Positions 23,255 to 29,968 of a DNA stretch of 29,968 nt are shown here, in pieces. The position numbers and the translations under genes were made by a program. Position 1 is the first letter of the stretch. Each line of letters begins with the position of its first letter. The DNA is from Deltaproteobacteria bacterium (GTDB lineage: Bacteria > Myxococcota_A > JAADFL01), in NCBI GenBank assembly GCA_013152945.1, contig JAADFL010000049.1:1-29968 (forward strand), in the 5' to 3' direction. The notes under the pieces are model-generated. The model was not told the DNA's origin, ran no database searches, and saw only the letters and a list, made by a program, of their open reading frames with translations.

Positions 23255-24337
23255 ATGCGCAGGCACATATACTGCGTCCTCATGGCCGGTGGTTCGGGAA
23301 CAAGGTTCTGGCCCCTGTCGAGAAGGAAGAAACCAAAACAGCTACAGAACATCGCCAGTAACAAGAGTATGCTCAGACTCACGGTTGAGCGAGTGTTACC
23401 TTTGTCTTCTTTTGATAGACTCCTGGTGGTTACCGGGGCCGACCAGGCTGCTGAGGTAAGGAAACAAATACCGGAAATTCCAAGTGCCAACCTTATAGCC
23501 GAGCCTGTACCCAGGAACACGGCGCCATGTGTGGGCTTGGCTGCTATACATGCTTTGAAAAAGGATCCGGATGCCGTAATGGTGGTTTTACCTGCAGACC
23601 ATCATATCAAGCCGGTATCCAAGTTCAGAACCGCCATTTCAACTGCTGCAAGGCGGGCGATAAAAGGCGGCCTTGTTACAGTGGGTATCAGGCCGACCAG
23701 GCCCGAGACAGGATACGGGTACCTGGAATTGAAGGAGAAGCCGGGATCAGGCCAAAAGCCGGTAATGGTCAAGAGATTCGTGGAGAAGCCGGACTCGGCA
23801 ACCGCGAAAAAATACATTCGCGGAGGCAGGCACCTGTGGAATGCGGGCATCTTCGTGTTTACAGCACGGAAGATAATGGATGAGTTGGAGACCCACATGC
23901 CTCGACTACACACGGGCCTCATGGAAATTGCAGATTCTATAGGCACCAGGCTGTATAACAGCACGTTGGAGCATGTCTTTCCCAGGCTGGAGGCACAGTC
24001 CATAGACTACGGAGTGATGGAGAAAGTGGATCAAAACGAGATATTCACCGTGCCTGCGTGTTTTCATTGGAGTGATGTAGGCTCTTTTGCAGCACTGCCG
24101 GAAGTGGCCAGGAAAGACAAGGCCGGTAATGTGGTCCAGGGTGATGCATTGCTGCTTGATACGAACGAATCAGTGGTCTTGGCCAGGGGCGGACGGCTGG
24201 TGGCGGTCCTGGGCCTTGATGACGTGGTAGTGGTCGATGCCGGAGATTCCGTGCTTGTATGTCCGGTATCCAAGGCACAGAAAGTCAAGGAAGCGGTAGG
24301 GGTTTTAAGGAAAAAGGGAAGAACCGAGTTACTATAG
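23255..24337 (+). CDS. manC: Mannose-1-phosphate guanylyltransferase
   Basis: This 360-residue nucleotidyltransferase should make GDP-mannose from mannose-1-phosphate and GTP. The GTP-binding signature GGSGTRFWPLSRRKKPKQL is at residues 12-30. VLPADHHI and FVEKPD motifs follow, and ETGYGYLE is present. Length matches the single-domain enzyme; the extra isomerase domain of the long ManC/AlgA type is missing. ATG at 23255 is used because GGAGGTG lies five bases upstream; the frame extends back into uppP without a ribosome site. It is four bases after uppP and is followed, after a 194-base gap with a leader ORF, by the mutase that would supply its substrate. Confidence 0.93.
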   Translation: MRRHIYCVLMAGGSGTRFWPLSRRKKPKQLQNIASNKSMLRLTVERVLPLSSFDRLLVVTGADQAAEVRKQIPEIPSANLIAEPVPRNTAPCVGLAAIHALKKDPDAVMVVLPADHHIKPVSKFRTAISTAARRAIKGGLVTVGIRPTRPETGYGYLELKEKPGSGQKPVMVKRFVEKPDSATAKKYIRGGRHLWNAGIFVFTARKIMDELETHMPRLHTGLMEIADSIGTRLYNSTLEHVFPRLEAQSIDYGVMEKVDQNEIFTVPACFHWSDVGSFAALPEVARKDKAGNVVQGDALLLDTNESVVLARGGRLVAVLGLDDVVVVDAGDSVLVCPVSKAQKVKEAVGVLRKKGRTELL

Positions 24338-24424
24338 TAAAGGGCATCCTGAATTTTCTGCTTTTTTGGGGCAGGGGCATTTGGTTAATGGATGTTTTTC
24401 TTGGTTTTGTGTAACTTTCCATCA

Positions 24425-24447
24425 AGGAGCATAATCAACATGCTCTT
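24425..24447 (+). promoter_or_regulatory. Hairpin covering the ribosome site and start of the leader ORF
   Basis: AGGAGCAT (24425-24432) can pair with ATGCTCTT (24440-24447) over eight pairs (one G-T) with a seven-base loop. The left arm holds the AGGAG ribosome site, the right arm the ATG of the small ORF at 24440. Folding would block translation of that ORF. Confidence 0.5.
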
Positions 24448-24529
24448 GTTGGCCGGGATATTCGAAAAAACGGCCATGATCATGGATCTGTTACAGGACA
24501 AGGTGCCGGGTTTTTCCCATGGAGGCTGA
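24440..24529 (+). CDS. Small leader ORF (29 aa) upstream of phosphomannomutase
   Basis: ATG at 24440 has AAGGAG nine bases upstream, and the frame runs 29 codons to TGA at 24527-24529, two bases before the mutase ATG at 24532. The mutase ribosome site GGAGG (24521-24525) overlaps the last codons. The peptide begins MLLLAGIFEKTAMIMDLL and has no recognised family. Its place suggests translational coupling or a regulatory leader peptide. The evidence is position and ribosome site only. Confidence 0.45.
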   Translation: MLLLAGIFEKTAMIMDLLQDKVPGFSHGG

Positions 24530-24531
24530 AA

Positions 24532-25887
24532 ATGAATCCATATGTCTTCAGAAAGTATGATATCAGGGGCAAGGCGGACAGGGATCTGACGGATGACTTT
24601 GTCAGGGATCTCGGCAGGGCCGTCGGTACTTATGAAATTCGCCATGGAGCAAGGAAAATCTCCCTTGGAAGGGATGTACGTCTGTCTTCCGACAGGCTCC
24701 GGGCAACACTCTTGGAAGGTATATTGGGTACGGGCGTGGATGTCGTTGACATCGGTGTGGTTCCGACTCCGGTTTTGTATTTCTCCATGTTCCACCTGGA
24801 AGTGGACGGATCCGTGATGATAACCGGAAGCCACAATCCGCCTGATGAGAACGGATTCAAGGTCGGCCTCCAAAAAACCACCATATTCGGAGATGAAATA
24901 CTGAAGCTCAAGGAACTGATAGAGAATCGAGACTTTGAAAGCGGAAGCGGCAGTATTACGGAACAGGACGTGGTTCAAGCCTACATTGACAGGATTGCCG
25001 GTGACATACGTATCGACAACAAGGAAGTATCAGTGGTTTTCGATGCAGGCAACGGCACGGCCGGACCGGTCGTCCATCCCCTGATGGAAAGGTTGGGCAT
25101 CAAGCCTGATGAGCTTTTTTTCGAGCCTGACGGAAACTTTCCGAACCACCATCCGGACCCAACGGTTGTGAAGAACCTGGATGCCTTGATCGATCGGGTC
25201 AAGTCAAGAAATGCCATCGCAGGCATTGCCTTCGACGGTGATGCGGATCGAATCGGCGTGGTGGATGCTTCAGGGGAGATCATCTGGGGAGACAAGCTGA
25301 TGATCATTTTCTCAAGGGATATTTTGGAGCAAGAGCCGGGCGGGGTTTTCGTGTCCGAGGTGAAATGCAGCAAGACCATGTATGATGATATCGAGAAGCA
25401 TGGGGGCAAGGCTATCATGTGGAAGACCGGCCACTCGCTCATCAAAGCGAAGATGCATGAGGAAGGGGCATTGCTCGCAGGTGAGATGAGCGGTCACATG
25501 TTTTTCCGGCACAGGTACTATGGATATGATGATGCTATATATTCAGCGGCCCGGTTGCTGGAAATACTTTCAAAAAAAGGGGAAACTCCGTCCCAGCTCT
25601 TGGCTGACGTGCCGAAGACCTTTTCCACGCCGGAAATCAGGAGAGATTGTCCTGATGAGCAAAAGTTCAGGGTCGTGGATCACGTAAAAAAGGTGATGAA
25701 GGAAAAGGGATACCATGTGATAGACGTGGACGGGGTCAGGGTGACATTCGAAGACGGATGGGGTTTGGTGAGGGCATCGAACACCGGGCCGGTTCTGGTG
25801 CTCAGGTTCGAGGCGGAGAGCGAGAGCAGGTTGCAGCAGATCCAGGAAATGATCGAAGCAGAGGTAAAGACCGCCATGGCCTTATAA
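24532..25887 (+). CDS. manB: Phosphomannomutase/phosphoglucomutase
   Basis: This 451-residue enzyme of the alpha-D-phosphohexomutase family interconverts hexose-6-phosphate and hexose-1-phosphate. The phosphoserine loop is TGSHNPP with Ser100. The metal loop is DGDADR with Asp235, Asp237 and Asp239. The sugar-binding loop is GEMSGHMFF, and the C-terminal phosphate-binding loop is RASNTGPVLVLRFEAES. Length and motif order equal those of the bifunctional PMM/PGM (AlgC-type) enzymes, so both mannose and glucose phosphates may be used. GGAGG stands before the ATG. It lies between the guanylyltransferase and the sugar kinase genes, which fits GDP-mannose synthesis. Confidence 0.93.
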   Translation: MNPYVFRKYDIRGKADRDLTDDFVRDLGRAVGTYEIRHGARKISLGRDVRLSSDRLRATLLEGILGTGVDVVDIGVVPTPVLYFSMFHLEVDGSVMITGSHNPPDENGFKVGLQKTTIFGDEILKLKELIENRDFESGSGSITEQDVVQAYIDRIAGDIRIDNKEVSVVFDAGNGTAGPVVHPLMERLGIKPDELFFEPDGNFPNHHPDPTVVKNLDALIDRVKSRNAIAGIAFDGDADRIGVVDASGEIIWGDKLMIIFSRDILEQEPGGVFVSEVKCSKTMYDDIEKHGGKAIMWKTGHSLIKAKMHEEGALLAGEMSGHMFFRHRYYGYDDAIYSAARLLEILSKKGETPSQLLADVPKTFSTPEIRRDCPDEQKFRVVDHVKKVMKEKGYHVIDVDGVRVTFEDGWGLVRASNTGPVLVLRFEAESESRLQQIQEMIEAEVKTAMAL

Positions 25888-25902
25888 ACAAGGTGAAGAA
25901 GC

Positions 25903-26877
25903 TTGACCAGGTACGCCTTCGGAGTCGACTTGGGTGCCACCCACTTGAGGGCTATCAAGGTCCGTACCGGCAGAGAAGGAATCGAAATAGTTTCAAGGAC
26001 AAGGTTGAAGGTCAATGAAAAGAACCCCAAGGCAGTCTGTCGAATCATTGCAAGGGCTCTGGAGAAAGCCGGGGGACCGGGACAAACAGTAGGTGTGGCT
26101 GCGGCAGCCCAACTTTCAGCCGATTCCAGGATGGTCTTGAATTCACCGAACTATGGGTGGAGAAACTTCGACTTTGCAACCATGCTGGAAGAGACATTGG
26201 GCACTAGAGTGATCGTGGACAATGACATCAATGCCGCTGCAGTAGCAGAAGCTGAATATGGCGCAGGCAGGGGTTTTAAAAGCGTTCTTACGGTTCTTCT
26301 CGGCTCCGGGATAGGAGCCGGCCTTGTCCTGGACGGCAACCTGTACAGAGGGGCGACCGGGGTCGCAGGTGAAATAGGACACGTAAAAATAAGGGGTCCG
26401 AGATCCAGGAGGTGCGGCTGTGGCCAGAGGGGTTGCCTGGAGGCTTACGTGGGCGGAATCAACTTAGCCGCCAGGCTCCGCGAAGATCTGGAAAGGGGCG
26501 TTGATTCGAGTCTTCAGGAGATGTTCAGAGATGATCCTTCCAGGATAAGTACGGCTCTCATGGAAAAGGCCGCTCTTTCAGGAGATCGATACGCTAAAAG
26601 GATCTGGGGACAGGTTGCAGGTATGCTCGGTGATAGTTTGGCCAATGCAGTTACGGTCTTGAACCCGGATGTCTTGATTCTGGGAGGAGGCGGTTTCCTG
26701 CACTGTCCGCATCTTCGTGACCATGTTGGAACAAGGGTCAAGGAAAGGGCACTTTCTGCCTGTGGTTTGGTGTTGAATGTTCGCACAGCGGAACTAGGGG
26801 ACGACGCAGGTGCGCTCGGTGCGGCTTTCTTGGCGGATAAAGAGCACGGGGTAAAGCTGAAGAGGCGGTATGTATAA
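25903..26877 (+). CDS. ROK family sugar kinase
   Basis: This 324-residue cytosolic protein is a ROK kinase, probably acting on glucose, mannose or a related hexose with ATP. The N-terminal phosphate loop is DLGATHLRA (residues 9-17). The catalytic Asp lies in VDNDINAAA (Asp106 or Asp108). GEIGH at 156-160 and CGCGQRGCLE at 171-180 form the ROK zinc site. No DNA-binding helix-turn-helix is present, so it is a kinase and not a ROK repressor. Start: TTG 25903 with AAGGTGA upstream, 15 bases after the mutase stop. With the mutase and guanylyltransferase it would complete a hexose to GDP-mannose path; the true sugar cannot be read from sequence. Confidence 0.9.
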   Translation: MTRYAFGVDLGATHLRAIKVRTGREGIEIVSRTRLKVNEKNPKAVCRIIARALEKAGGPGQTVGVAAAAQLSADSRMVLNSPNYGWRNFDFATMLEETLGTRVIVDNDINAAAVAEAEYGAGRGFKSVLTVLLGSGIGAGLVLDGNLYRGATGVAGEIGHVKIRGPRSRRCGCGQRGCLEAYVGGINLAARLREDLERGVDSSLQEMFRDDPSRISTALMEKAALSGDRYAKRIWGQVAGMLGDSLANAVTVLNPDVLILGGGGFLHCPHLRDHVGTRVKERALSACGLVLNVRTAELGDDAGALGAAFLADKEHGVKLKRRYV

Positions 26878-26897
26878 ACCTGAATTCGCCTTGGCCG

Positions 26898-27458
26898 TTA
26901 TTTTTTCTTCTGGTATGTGCCGATCATTTCCGTCTTTGCAAGGACATGTCCTTCCATTGCCTTTAACAGGTCTTGTTTGGTCGGTTCATGCAGGTCCGGG
27001 AGCTTTTCATCCAAGGCATAGAGCTTGAAAAAGTACCTGTGCCTGCCTATTGGCGGACATGGCCCGCCGAAACCGGTTTTCTTCCAATCATTGAGGCCCT
27101 GCCTGGTTCCGGCAGGCAGATCCTTTACATTTTCGGCAAGTCCTTTTGTAGAAGCAGGTATGTCGTACAGCACCCAGTGCACCCAGGTCATTTTCGGAGC
27201 ACTGGGATCGGGCGCATCAGGATCATCTACGATCAGGGCGAAACTGGCGGTTTTATCAGGTGGGTCTTCCCAGTTCAGGGCTGGAGATATGTCTGCTCCT
27301 TCACAAGTGTACTTTGATGGTATCTCCTCGTTGTGTCCAAATGCTGGAGAGCTGATCTTGAAACCAGGCATTGTTTTTCCTCCTTTTCCGTTGGCCGTGT
27401 TGCATCCAGGCGCGGCCAGTGTTGATATCAAAGCTAGTAATAACGGTATCTTCCCCAT
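26898..27458 (-). CDS. YbhB/YbcL-type PEBP family lipoprotein
   Basis: This 186-residue protein belongs to the phosphatidylethanolamine-binding (Raf kinase inhibitor-like) family. The ligand pocket motifs are DDPDAP (residues 78-83), HWVLYDIP and GRHRYFF (138-144). Unlike cytosolic YbhB it starts with a signal segment ending APGC (Cys19), a somewhat atypical lipobox, so it is probably a periplasmic lipoprotein. ATG 27458 has GGGAGG eight bases upstream. It is a single gene: it converges with the ROK kinase gene (20 bases) and diverges from the peptidase gene. Bacterial members have no firmly known role; small-ligand binding is assumed. Confidence 0.9.
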   Translation of the reverse strand: MGKIPLLLALISTLAAPGCNTANGKGGKTMPGFKISSPAFGHNEEIPSKYTCEGADISPALNWEDPPDKTASFALIVDDPDAPDPSAPKMTWVHWVLYDIPASTKGLAENVKDLPAGTRQGLNDWKKTGFGGPCPPIGRHRYFFKLYALDEKLPDLHEPTKQDLLKAMEGHVLAKTEMIGTYQKKK

Positions 27459-27506
27459 TTGTCTTGCCTCCCGTGATTGATTGTCTCCAGTTCCAAATTC
27501 CTTATG

Positions 27507-27535
27507 ATTCTACTGTCTGGATGAAACACCTGCAA
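27507..27535 (-). promoter_or_regulatory. Candidate promoter of the PEBP-family lipoprotein gene
   Basis: On the minus strand TTGCAG (27535-27530) and TAGAAT (27512-27507) are 17 bases apart. The -10 box has five matches, the -35 only three. It would give a leader of about 40 bases. Confidence 0.4.
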
Positions 27536-27559
27536 GAGGGCTTTGATCCGCTGCCGATA

Positions 27560-27573
27560 GTTTTTTAAAAAAC
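27560..27573. repeat. Perfect 14-base AT-rich palindrome
   Basis: GTTTTTTAAAAAAC lies in the divergent gap between the PEBP lipoprotein and peptidase genes, which holds no recognised gene. It could be an operator or merely an A/T-tract promoter element. Confidence 0.4.
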
Positions 27574-27595
27574 GGCCAATGGATTATTCATCCTC

Positions 27596-27624
27596 TTGAA
27601 GATGTTGGTGCGAGGTGCTAATAA
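27596..27624 (+). promoter_or_regulatory. Weak candidate promoter of the peptidase gene
   Basis: TTGAAG (27596-27601) and TAATAA (27619-27624) are 17 bases apart, about 130 bases before the start codon. The match is modest. A short GC hairpin (GCCTG CGG CAGGC, 27702-27714) lies in the leader. Confidence 0.3.
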
Positions 27625-27753
27625 GGTTCATGGTTTCAGGCTCGATGTATGAGATCCTATTGATAGGTTTGTGGTATGGAGGATTTTTCACAACAAACTG
27701 GGCCTGCGGCAGGCATGTAGTGCCGTGGCCCTTATGAAAGGGAGAATGATCTC

Positions 27754-29697
27754 ATGAGGCATTTAGTTTCCACCATTTTTGTAGTTGCCATGTTATTTTC
27801 CACGATTTCCTGCGGAAGCGGGAACAACCTGTCCGTAAAAGACGAGCAGCATACCGGGGAGACAAAAGCCGGCTCGAACAAAGTGCCGGAGCGAAAACAG
27901 ATTCCAGACAAGTATAAGTGGAACCTCAAGGAGATTTATGCAAGCGACAATCTTGTAGACAAAGACGAGAAGACTTTCAAGGAAATGCTCGAAAAGGGAA
28001 AGGCCTATAAAGGTAAACTAGGCAACGGCACGGGTGTTGTAAAGGAATGCCTGGATACCTTTGACAAGGCGAGCCAACTCTTGGAGAAAATGTGGGTGTA
28101 TTCTCACCTAAAGAGCGATGAGGACACGAGGGTGGACAAGTACAGGGCAATGGCGGATAGGTGCCAGACCCTGGAAGGTGAACTTGGAAAGGCATCGGCC
28201 TTTGTAGATCCCGAGCTGTTGGCTCTGAATCCGAAAAAACTCGAAGCATATGCGAATGCACCGGAACTAAAGGACTATGACAGAAAACTTCACGAACTCA
28301 TCAGGCGTCGCAAGCATATATTGAGCCCGGAAGCCGAAGCTATACTGGCCGGGCTTTCGCCGGTGGCATCGTCCGGCATGAGGATCTACGAAACTTTCAG
28401 CGGTGCGGAAATACCCTTCCCGGAAGTCAAGATAGATGGGAAAATGGTGAAACTTTCTCAGCAGAGATATGTGCAGTACAGGGTAAACAAGGACAGGAAT
28501 ATTCGTCGGCGGGTGTTTGAGGCCTTTTGGAATACCTACAAGAAATTCCAAAAAAGCATGGCAAGCATGCTCTACTCCCAGATCCTGGCATACGTATCAT
28601 ATGCCAAGGATCACCATTATGATAGTGCGCTTGATGCCAAGCTTGATGAAGATGCCATTCCCAAGGCCGTCCTTGACAACCTTTTCAAGGCCATTCACGA
28701 GGGCCTGCCGATTTTTCAAAGGTACCTGAAATTGAAGAAGAGAGCTCTTGGACTAAAGGACCTGGCGTACTATGATATCTATTCGCCCCTCACAAAGGGC
28801 TCTACTGCTCATTATACGTTGGACAAGGCCAGAGAAATAGTGCTCTCCGCACTGGCGCCTATGGGAAGCGAATACCTTTCAGTGTTCAAGAAAGCCATTG
28901 CAGACGGATCCGGCCGGGTAGACTACATGCCGAATGCAGGCAAGCGGTCAGGGGCTTATTGCTCGAGCGGCGTATATGGACAACATCCTTACGTACTCAT
29001 GAATTTCAATGGAGATTACGAGTCCATGTCGACGTTGGCACATGAAATGGGACATTTCATGCACAGTTATTTTTCCAATACGAACCAGCCTCATCCGAAA
29101 GCAGACTATGTAATATTCGTTGCAGAGGTCGCTTCGACAGTGAACGAGACCCTGCTTATCGAACATGTGCTCAAGCAGATCAAGGATCCAAGAGAAAAAC
29201 TGGCTCTAATCGGAGATTACCTCGAGGGCTTCAGGGGAACCGTGTTCAGACAAACCATGTTCGCCGAGTTCGAAGAAGAGTTGTACAAAACAGTGGAACA
29301 GGGCAAGGGTCTCACGTCGGACCAGATTTCAAAAGAGTACTTTCAGTTGCTCAAGAAATATCATGGCGCAGACAAGGGAGTAATGCACTTGGACGATCTC
29401 TACAGCGTTGAATGGGCATATATTCCGCATTTTTATTATGATCACTATGTATTTACGTATGCCACGGGATTGATTGCCGCGACTGCACTGGCAGAGAGAA
29501 TCAGGACCATGGGACCGGAAGCGAGAGATGCATATATAAACAGCCTGCTGAAAGGAGGAAATTCCAAGGATCCTGTGGAATTGCTCAAAGGGGCAGGTGT
29601 TGACATGACATCGCCCGAGCCGTACAAGGCTGCTCTGGCCGTATTCGAACGAAGAATATCAGAGGCAGAGGCCCTGCTTACAAAATTAGGCCGGTAA
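27754..29697 (+). CDS. pepF: Oligoendopeptidase F (M3 family), predicted lipoprotein
   Basis: This 647-residue zinc metallopeptidase cleaves short peptides. The active site HEMGH is at residues 430-434 (His430, Glu431, His434), and the third zinc ligand is most likely Glu458 in FVAEVAST. The helical N-terminal PepF domain (about 50-350) and the late HFYYDHYVFTYATG substrate-binding stretch are typical. Most PepF enzymes are cytosolic; this one begins with a signal ending TISC (Cys20) and a Gly/Ser/Asn-rich linker, so it is probably anchored in the envelope facing the periplasm. The start is ATG 27754, with GGGAG nine to ten bases upstream. It stands alone, with no partner gene downstream in the window. 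Confidence 0.95.
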   Translation: MRHLVSTIFVVAMLFSTISCGSGNNLSVKDEQHTGETKAGSNKVPERKQIPDKYKWNLKEIYASDNLVDKDEKTFKEMLEKGKAYKGKLGNGTGVVKECLDTFDKASQLLEKMWVYSHLKSDEDTRVDKYRAMADRCQTLEGELGKASAFVDPELLALNPKKLEAYANAPELKDYDRKLHELIRRRKHILSPEAEAILAGLSPVASSGMRIYETFSGAEIPFPEVKIDGKMVKLSQQRYVQYRVNKDRNIRRRVFEAFWNTYKKFQKSMASMLYSQILAYVSYAKDHHYDSALDAKLDEDAIPKAVLDNLFKAIHEGLPIFQRYLKLKKRALGLKDLAYYDIYSPLTKGSTAHYTLDKAREIVLSALAPMGSEYLSVFKKAIADGSGRVDYMPNAGKRSGAYCSSGVYGQHPYVLMNFNGDYESMSTLAHEMGHFMHSYFSNTNQPHPKADYVIFVAEVASTVNETLLIEHVLKQIKDPREKLALIGDYLEGFRGTVFRQTMFAEFEEELYKTVEQGKGLTSDQISKEYFQLLKKYHGADKGVMHLDDLYSVEWAYIPHFYYDHYVFTYATGLIAATALAERIRTMGPEARDAYINSLLKGGNSKDPVELLKGAGVDMTSPEPYKAALAVFERRISEAEALLTKLGR

Positions 29698-29968
29698 AGC
29701 GGGTCAGGTCATTATCATTGAATTTGATTTACAGGTATTATCAAGATTACGCCTTCCTGCGAACAGGACAGATTGGTACAAAGATCCTATGAAAAGTTAT
29801 TTATAATAGTGGAGTGGAATAATTGCATAATTGTCCAAACCCTTTGTAATGCTTGATGATTTATTGTTTTACCAGCGTTTTTTATTTGACTTTGCTGTAA
29901 AAATATGGTAATCGGTTGTTAATATTTACTTTTTCGGCGAAGACACGGAGGTGTTCGTCGTTATTAGA
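29698..29968. other. AT-rich intergenic tail without a gene
   Basis: I find no gene here. It contains a TATAAT (29802-29807) without a well-spaced -35. At 29935-29960 there is a hairpin, CGGCGA and ACAC pairing with GTGT and TCGTCG with a two-base bulge, whose loop is GGAG. Neither strand has a proper T run after it, so it is not a clear terminator. The region may hold the promoter and leader of a gene beyond the window. Confidence 0.4.

Noticed and set aside
24385-24978. A 197-codon minus-strand open frame over the mutase start
   Set aside because: It covers the well-supported mutase N-terminus and the leader ORF and shows no recognisable domain.
29935-29960. Terminator after the peptidase gene
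   Set aside because: The hairpin has a bulge, lies more than 230 bases downstream and has no T run on either strand.

Overview
This window looks like chromosome from an anaerobic or facultative Gram-negative bacterium of the Desulfobacterota/Myxococcota ('deltaproteobacterial') type. That is an inference from gene content: a receptor-L/leucine-rich surface protein of a kind common there, an acyl-CoA dehydratase activase (an oxygen-sensitive family), sodium-pumping decarboxylase subunits, several outer-membrane barrels and several lipoproteins. Base composition is close to balanced and coding density is high. I see no CRISPR array, no intact transposase and no phage genes.

Layout. (1) 1-1600: the end of a secreted receptor-L-like protein (+), a gene-poor stretch of about 330 bases, and a tRNA-Phe(GAA) with its own promoter and terminator. 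(2) 1602-9123, all on the minus strand and read right to left: a CDP-alcohol phosphatidyltransferase, a barrel-like envelope protein, a Na+/Ca2+ exchanger, the gamma and beta subunits of a Na+-translocating decarboxylase, a TrkH/KtrB potassium channel, two separate single-RCK TrkA/KtrA regulators, and an HgdC-type activase. Most of this block is ion transport tied to sodium or potassium. (3) 9358-18715 (+): a long gene set with two giant tandem TPR/DUF3857/transglutaminase-like proteins (one with an intact Cys-His-Asp triad, the next, a lipoprotein, without Cys and His), a small outer-membrane barrel, and a lipoprotein with a Cys/Tyr/Asp-rich repeat region. This is the best candidate in the window for an undescribed envelope system. 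(4) 18744-21021 (-): uvrC and an upstream small unknown gene. (5) 21239-26877 (+): metK, uppP, mannose-1-phosphate guanylyltransferase, a tiny leader ORF, phosphomannomutase/phosphoglucomutase and a ROK sugar kinase. This is a route from hexose to GDP-mannose next to the undecaprenyl phosphate recycling enzyme, so it probably feeds surface glycan synthesis. (6) 26898-29697: a lipoprotein of the YbhB/PEBP family (-) and a lipoprotein-type oligoendopeptidase F (+), followed by an AT-rich tail with no gene.

Non-coding signals include a 26-base element present twice (1385-1410 and 21095-21120, opposite orientations, two mismatches) just upstream of the tRNA-Phe and metK promoters; a minus-strand intrinsic terminator in the gap before pgsA; a 9-base-period TATC array in the same divergent region; four perfect 12-base repeats at a signal-peptide junction; and a hairpin that would cover the ribosome site and start codon of the leader ORF before the phosphomannomutase gene. 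All functional names come from reading motifs by eye; no database search was run.
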